Source of the DNA: an uncultured Alphaproteobacteria bacterium
GTDB lineage: Bacteria; Pseudomonadota; Alphaproteobacteria; Puniceispirillales; Puniceispirillaceae
DNA: 10,419 bases
Direction: 5' to 3'
Assembly (NCBI GenBank): GCA_913031555.1
Contig: CAJWDO010000039.1
Location: 1 to 10,419 of the forward strand
Below, in pieces: positions 6,328 to 10,419 of this stretch. The notes beneath the pieces were generated by a model. The model was not told the origin of the DNA and did no database searches. It saw only the letters and a list, made by a program, of their open reading frames with translations. Position numbers and translations under genes: made by a program. The number at the start of each line of letters is the position of its first letter. The stretch's first letter is position 1.

Positions 6328-7110
6328 TCAGTCCTCATCGCTGAACGTCCAGCGGTAATGCGGTGGTGTCGGACCCTTGTTTCTGCCGCCTTGCTGCATC
6401 TGTTCATAGCCATGCGCCATCGCGCCAACCGAGCGTGAAAGGCAGAACAGCCCCCTTGCCAGCGGTGGAGCGAAACCCAGTTCGGCAAAGATCACGGCGG
6501 TTGCCCCGTCAATGTTCATGGGAACCGGCTTGCCCTTCAGTCTGGCAAGCTGGTCCTCGATTCCGCAAGCCAGCGTCATGAACTGGCCGGATACGAGACC
6601 AGAATCCCTGGCCTCGGCAACAAGGGACATCAGTCGCGGCGCGCGCGGGTCGACCGGCTTGTGAAACCGGTGGCCAAATCCGGGGATATATTTGCTGACA
6701 TGTGCCTGATAGGCGGTGACCGCCGCCTCAAGGTCGGGTTGTTGGACATTGCTGTCTTCGGCCAGACCGTAAAGCCACTCGACAAGCTGTTCGCCTGCCC
6801 CGCCATGAACGTCGTCAAGCATGTGCACGGCGGTACCCATCGCCCCGTTCAATCCCAAACCACAGGTCACGGCCATGCGCGCCGCCGCGATCGAAGGTGC
6901 CTGCGGGCCATGATCAACGGACGCGACAAGCGCCGCCTCAAGAAGATGTGCCTGACCCGTTTCGGGCCGCGTGCCGCGAAGCATCAGCCAGATCATCTCG
7001 GCAAATGACAGATTGCCGATAAGATCCTCGATCTCGCTACCCCGTATCGAAATGCGGCCGGGTTCCATTTCGATGATCGAGGTCCGCCACCAATCAGCAA
7101 CATCGCTCAT
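6328..7110 (-). CDS. Citryl-CoA lyase-like, short citrate-synthase-fold protein
   Basis: The 260-residue protein covers the catalytic core of citrate synthase, whose usual length is about 370-430, but matches the size of the stand-alone citryl-CoA lyase of Hydrogenobacter. Active-site elements are in order: DHGPQAPS with His67, VHGGAGEQ with His102 (E. coli citrate synthase His264 position), GFGHRFHK with His147 (His305 position), NIDG with Asp201 (Asp362 position), and Arg226 in SRSVG. Complete catalytic residues argue for an active enzyme, either retro-Claisen cleavage of a citryl-CoA-like thioester to acetyl-CoA and a 2-oxoacid, or the reverse condensation. ATG 7110 overlaps the CoA-transferase stop by 4 bases (ATGA), with GGAGG upstream, so the two are translationally coupled. 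This coupling suggests that the transferase makes its substrate. The substrate may be citrate or an analogue such as citramalate or methylcitrate; I cannot choose between these. Confidence 0.8.
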   Translation of the reverse strand: MSDVADWWRTSIIEMEPGRISIRGSEIEDLIGNLSFAEMIWLMLRGTRPETGQAHLLEAALVASVDHGPQAPSIAAARMAVTCGLGLNGAMGTAVHMLDDVHGGAGEQLVEWLYGLAEDSNVQQPDLEAAVTAYQAHVSKYIPGFGHRFHKPVDPRAPRLMSLVAEARDSGLVSGQFMTLACGIEDQLARLKGKPVPMNIDGATAVIFAELGFAPPLARGLFCLSRSVGAMAHGYEQMQQGGRNKGPTPPHYRWTFSDED

Positions 7111-8291
7111 ATCACACCCTCCATCCTGAACCGGCAGATCGTATCCTCGTCATATCCCAATTCAGCAAGCAAATCATCGTTATGCTGGCCGAGGGTCGGC
7201 GGCGGACAATCCACCACCATCGGCTTGCCATCCGCCTGAAACCCCGTTCTCACAACCGATATATCGCGCCCGGTTTCGGATACATCGCCGAATTCGGCGA
7301 TCAGGCCTCGATGCTGCGTATGCTCATGCGCAAGAATATCCGGAACGCTCATGACGACGCCGGCGGGCACGCCGCGGCCGGTCAGTTCCTGCTCCCATTG
7401 TGAAGCCGGCTTCCCGGCAAGATACGGCTCAAGCTCACCTGTAAGGGCACTCCGGTTCGCCTTGCGGTCATCGCGTGTCCTGAACCTGTCATCATTGGAC
7501 AGATGTTTGCACCCAAGGTGAGAAATCAGGACATGCCATTGGCGTTCCTCATTCGCGGCAATGTTCAGCAACCCCGATTTTGTGCGGAAAGTCCCTGACG
7601 GGGCGGAGGTCACATTCTCATTGCCATGCTTGGCCGGTTCAACACCGCCGATGAGATGATTGGACACGACCCATCCCATTGTGGTCAGCACCGAATCCAG
7701 CATGGAGACATCTATGAACCGGCCACGCGGCTGCTGGTTCAGCGCTGCAGAAATCGCCATGGCGGCCGTCAGACCGCCGATGGTGTCGGCAAGGGGATAT
7801 CCCACACGCAAGGGATCATCCTCGGGCCGGCCGGTGATGCTCATGACCCCGGAAAGCCCCTGTATGATCTGATCATAGGCAGGCCGGTCGCTCATCGGCC
7901 CTGTCTGCCCAAACCCCGAGATGGCACAGTAGATGAGTTGCGGGTGGCTCGCTTTCACCGTGTTGTAACCCAGGCCAAGGCGCTTCATCACCCCGGGACG
8001 AAAATTCTCGACAAGAACATCCGCCGTCGCCAGCAGTCTTTCGAAGATGGCGCCGCCATCCGGCGACTTCAGATCAAGCGTCAGGGATTTTTTCCCCGCG
8101 TTCTGAGCGAGGAAGGAAATGCCCATCTTCTGCGAGGCAAGGTCGCTGTCAGCTCCCAGCTGGCGTGCCAAGTCGCCTCTGCCCACGGCCTCGACCTTGA
8201 TCACCTCCGCGCCCATATGGGCAAGCTGGTGACAGCAGAACGGGCCAGCCAGCACATTGGTGAGGTCGAGGACGCGAATGCCTGACAGCAT
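7107..8291 (-). CDS. Class III CoA-transferase (CaiB/BaiF, formyl-CoA transferase family)
   Basis: This 394-residue protein is of typical family length. The N-terminal pattern is IRVLDLTNVLAGPF (5-18), then GAEVIKVE (27-34) and DVLVENFRPG (91-100), where family members bind CoA. Asp169, in LADTIGGL (167-174), is at the position of the aspartyl nucleophile of formyl-CoA transferase (Asp169), which carries CoA through mixed-anhydride and thioester intermediates. These enzymes move CoA between carboxylic acids, often from succinyl-CoA or acetyl-CoA. It lies 7 bases after tctA and overlaps the citryl-CoA lyase-like gene by 4 bases, so it probably activates the carboxylate brought in by the TctABC system. 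Acceptor and donor are not visible in the sequence. The ribosome site before ATG 8291 is weak, suggesting translational coupling to tctA. Confidence 0.9.
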   Translation of the reverse strand: MLSGIRVLDLTNVLAGPFCCHQLAHMGAEVIKVEAVGRGDLARQLGADSDLASQKMGISFLAQNAGKKSLTLDLKSPDGGAIFERLLATADVLVENFRPGVMKRLGLGYNTVKASHPQLIYCAISGFGQTGPMSDRPAYDQIIQGLSGVMSITGRPEDDPLRVGYPLADTIGGLTAAMAISAALNQQPRGRFIDVSMLDSVLTTMGWVVSNHLIGGVEPAKHGNENVTSAPSGTFRTKSGLLNIAANEERQWHVLISHLGCKHLSNDDRFRTRDDRKANRSALTGELEPYLAGKPASQWEQELTGRGVPAGVVMSVPDILAHEHTQHRGLIAEFGDVSETGRDISVVRTGFQADGKPMVVDCPPPTLGQHNDDLLAELGYDEDTICRFRMEGVI

Positions 8292-8298
8292 GGAACAC

Positions 8299-9795
8299 CT
8301 AGCTTTCCGACTTCACGCGAGAGCGAAGCGCCGGCAACACAATCAACAGGATGGCAACAACCAGCAGCACCGCCGTCATCGGCCGCTCCCAGATGAAGCC
8401 GATGCCATCATAGAGTTGGGTGGCACGCGAGAAGTTGTCTTCCAGCATCGGGCCAAGAATGAAGCCGATCAGAAGCGGGGCCAACGGATAGGCGGCAAAG
8501 CGAAGTATTGTCGCGGCGACGCCCATCCCGACGAGGAACAACAGTTCGGTCGCGTTGTTCTGGCCGACATAGGCGCCCATCAGCGTGAAGAATAGAATGA
8601 AAGGGATAAGGAAGGTGCGCGGCACCGTCAGAACCTTTGCAATGTAGGGAATCAGAGGCAGGTTCAGGACCAGCAGCACCACATTGCCGATATACATCGA
8701 AATGATCACGGACCAGAAAATATCCGGCTGGTCCTGCATCAGGCGCGGGCCGGGCGAGACGTTCAGCGCAATAAGCGCGCCAAGTAGGATCGCCGTTGTG
8801 CCGGACCCCGGAATGCCGAGGGTCAGCAATGGCACGAACGACCCCGTGCAGGCGGCATTGTTGGCGCTCTCGGGCGCGGCAAGCCCCTTGACCGAGCCTT
8901 TGCCGAATTCATCGCGCTCTTCTTTCGGCGCGATATTCCGCTCGACCGCATAGCCAAGGAATGAGGCGATCGTAGCGCCGGCACCGGGCATCACCCCGAT
9001 CAGGAACCCCTGCAATGACTGGCGCCCGATCACCGGCGTTATCTGTTTGGCCTCCTGTTTCGTAATACGAAGGTTGCTGATCTCGGACTGTTTGTCGCTT
9101 GCCTTGCCCGAACGCGCCGGGTCAAGGACAAGGAATAGGGTTTCGGGAATGGCGAACATGGCCATCGCCAGGGTGATGAACCCAATACCTGACTGCAAAT
9201 CCATGATGCCCATGGTGAACCGGGGCATGTTGAACTGCGCCCCCTCGCCAATGGTGGCGAGAACCAGTCCCGCGATGGTCATAAGAAGAGCCTTGAACAC
9301 CTGCCCGGACCCGGCAAAAGCCGCAATCGCCGACAGGCCGACCACCATCAGCGCGAAATATTCCGAGGAATGGAAAAGCAGCGCGACCGACGCAAGGGCC
9401 GGCGCAAAGAACAGGAGCAGGATCGCGCCGATAGTGCCACCAGCGAAAGATGATATGGCGGCAACGGTCAGCGCCTTGCCGGCCTTGCCCTGACGGGTCA
9501 GCGGGTAGCCGTCAAAGCTTGTTGCCACAGTCGAGGCAACACCCGGCGCATTAATCAGGATCGATGAGGTCGAACCACCAAAGATAGCGCCATAGTAGAC
9601 GCCCGCAAGAAGGATCAGTGCCGCCGCTGGATCACCAAGCGAGATAGCCACTGGGATCATAATCGCGATGATCGACATCGGCCCAAGGCCAGGCAGCATG
9701 CCTATGAAGGTGCCAACAATACAGCCGCCAAAAATCATCAGCATGTTTTTCAGCGAGAGAGCCGTATGGATACCAAGAAACAACCCTTCGATCAT
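8299..9795 (-). CDS. tctA: TctA, large membrane subunit of tripartite tricarboxylate transporter
   Basis: The product is a 498-residue, strongly hydrophobic protein with about a dozen membrane segments, the usual size of TctA. Family signatures are GMLPGLGP (32-39), the glycine-rich block GVYYGAIFGGSTSSIL (65-80), a second copy-like GVMPGAGATIASFLG (267-281), and PESANNAACTGSFVPLLTLG (308-327) leading into GIPGSGTTAILLGAL. The two GxxPGxG segments reflect the internal two-fold repeat of the family. TctA forms the transport path in the inner membrane with TctB, driven by an ion gradient, and receives substrate from periplasmic TctC. ATG 9795 follows the tctB stop by 12 bases with GGGAGA upstream. 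The linked transferase and lyase genes suggest the cargo is a citrate-like acid, but TTT systems carry many carboxylates. Confidence 0.95.
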   Translation of the reverse strand: MIEGLFLGIHTALSLKNMLMIFGGCIVGTFIGMLPGLGPMSIIAIMIPVAISLGDPAAALILLAGVYYGAIFGGSTSSILINAPGVASTVATSFDGYPLTRQGKAGKALTVAAISSFAGGTIGAILLLFFAPALASVALLFHSSEYFALMVVGLSAIAAFAGSGQVFKALLMTIAGLVLATIGEGAQFNMPRFTMGIMDLQSGIGFITLAMAMFAIPETLFLVLDPARSGKASDKQSEISNLRITKQEAKQITPVIGRQSLQGFLIGVMPGAGATIASFLGYAVERNIAPKEERDEFGKGSVKGLAAPESANNAACTGSFVPLLTLGIPGSGTTAILLGALIALNVSPGPRLMQDQPDIFWSVIISMYIGNVVLLVLNLPLIPYIAKVLTVPRTFLIPFILFFTLMGAYVGQNNATELLFLVGMGVAATILRFAAYPLAPLLIGFILGPMLEDNFSRATQLYDGIGFIWERPMTAVLLVVAILLIVLPALRSRVKSES

Positions 9796-9807
9796 CAGTG
9801 TCTCCCT

Positions 9808-10293
9808 CTAGCGACCAAGAAACGCAGGGTATGGCGTCATGTAAATGCCGAGGACCGAATCAACAAGATACCAAATTCCATAGCTTGCGACGCTTGCGAC
9901 TGGAATCAACAACCAGTAGCGACGCTCGCCAAGAAGCAGCCCGCCAAGCGCAAGAAACAGGAATGTAGCAGCAAGAAATCCAAGTGACCGAAGGCTCAGC
10001 GCATAGGCCACCATACCTAAGATAAGCACCACCGCATCGAATAGCCTGTAGTCTCGCCATTTGGAGATATCCATGTCATCGCCAACCTGCTTGGCTGACT
10101 TTTCAACATTCAATGTCACCACAATGGCGGCTAGTACGCCAACAACAGATAGAATCTTGGGAAAGGTCGAAGGCCAGATCGGATTGCGCTTCAGGATCGG
10201 CGGCAACAAATCATCCATACCAAAAAAGGCAGTATGTCCATAAATAATGAACACCAGCGCGATGATCAGCGCGATCCATCTGTCCAGTGCCAT
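9808..10293 (-). CDS. tctB: TctB, small membrane subunit of tripartite tricarboxylate transporter
   Basis: From ATG 10293 the product is 161 residues, usual for TctB. Hydrophobic segments lie at about 6-24, 45-62, 84-100, 104-122 and 127-150, separated by a charged loop around 63-84. TctB sequences are poorly conserved, so the call rests on size, membrane pattern and its place between tctC and tctA. A GTG at 10326 would add 11 residues, but it lies inside the stem-loop at 10322-10348 and has no ribosome site. ATG 10293 has GAGGA at 10298-10302 just upstream, so it is preferred. The protein is needed for TTT transport together with TctA; its detailed role in the family is not well defined. Confidence 0.85.
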   Translation of the reverse strand: MALDRWIALIIALVFIIYGHTAFFGMDDLLPPILKRNPIWPSTFPKILSVVGVLAAIVVTLNVEKSAKQVGDDMDISKWRDYRLFDAVVLILGMVAYALSLRSLGFLAATFLFLALGGLLLGERRYWLLIPVASVASYGIWYLVDSVLGIYMTPYPAFLGR

Positions 10294-10321
10294 GCGATCC
10301 TCGGGAAAATCAAGAAATAGT

Positions 10322-10348
10322 GCCACCCAGCCAAAACAGCTGGGTGGC
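10322..10348 (-). other. Perfect stem-loop between tctC and tctB
   Basis: GCCACCCAGC (10322-10331) and GCTGGGTGGC (10339-10348) form a perfect 10-base-pair stem with a 7-base loop, 19 bases after the tctC stop in the direction of transcription. No run of T follows directly (the next bases on the - strand are ACTATTTCTTG), so it is not a classical terminator. Its place suggests a partial terminator or an mRNA-stabilising hairpin that raises expression of the periplasmic binding protein over the membrane subunits. Confidence 0.7.
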
Positions 10349-10367
10349 GTGTTTCGTCACGCAGATC

Positions 10368-10419
10368 CTAAAGGAAGCCCAGCTTCTTCATCAGATCGCC
10401 GATTTCCTTTTCCTGCCCC
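10368..10419 (-). CDS. tctC: TctC-like substrate-binding protein, last codons only (5' part outside the window)
   Basis: On the - strand one frame enters from the right edge and ends at TAG 10368-10370, giving the C-terminal residues GQEKEIGDLMKKLGFL. Endings with a helix and a 'lGl/lGF' finish are common in periplasmic tricarboxylate-binding receptors (Bug/TctC family). The place directly upstream of tctB and tctA is the normal tctCBA order. With only about 17 codons visible, the call depends mainly on context. The full protein would capture the carboxylate in the periplasm and set the substrate range of the transporter. Confidence 0.7.
   Translation of the reverse strand, partial: GQEKEIGDLMKKLGFL

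Noticed and set aside
7626..8285. Open frame of 219 codons on the + strand opposite the CoA-transferase gene
   Set aside because: The - strand frame has full family motifs including Asp169. The + strand translation is rich in Arg, His and Gly with no domain pattern, as expected for antisense to a GC-rich gene.

Overview
The window looks like chromosomal DNA of a proteobacterium, most likely an alphaproteobacterium. The grounds are tightly packed catabolic operons, a tripartite tricarboxylate transporter (TTT), frequent GTG starts and GC-rich codon use over most of the length. No rRNA, tRNA, mobile element or CRISPR array was seen. The taxonomic guess is inference from gene content and style only.

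Layout. (1) Bases 1-447 are the 3' end of a Gfo/Idh/MocA-type oxidoreductase gene. (2) Bases 448-698 form a non-coding gap with a perfect 7-3-7 palindrome overlapping a plausible -35/-10 pair. (3) Bases 699-6274 (+ strand) are a five-gene operon: a two-domain flavoprotein (aromatic acyl-CoA monooxygenase fused to an Old Yellow Enzyme-type reductase), a short-chain dehydrogenase, a MarR regulator, a crotonase-fold protein and an acyl-CoA dehydrogenase. The last four are joined by 1-4 base overlaps. (4) Bases 6328-10419 (- strand, convergent) are a second operon, read from the right edge: the last codons of tctC, then tctB, tctA, a class III (CaiB/BaiF, formyl-CoA transferase family) CoA-transferase, and a short citrate-synthase-fold protein of the citryl-CoA lyase type.

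How the genes fit together. The + strand operon matches the core of the aerobic CoA-thioester route for anthranilate (2-aminobenzoyl-CoA) or salicylate (salicylyl-CoA). The fused flavoenzyme hydroxylates the aromatic CoA ester and may reduce the ring. The dehydrogenase, crotonase and acyl-CoA dehydrogenase would open the ring and feed beta-oxidation-like steps, and the MarR protein is a likely thioester-responsive regulator. The expected aryl-CoA ligase and helper enzymes (RidA type, thioesterase) are not in the window.

The - strand operon suggests a complete uptake-and-cleavage route: the TTT system imports a di- or tricarboxylate, the CoA-transferase turns it into a CoA thioester, and the citryl-CoA lyase-like enzyme splits it in a retro-Claisen reaction. 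This is a modular counterpart of citrate lyase, and it is the best candidate here for an under-described system. Base composition also changes within the fused flavoenzyme gene: AT-richer on its left, GC-richer on its right.
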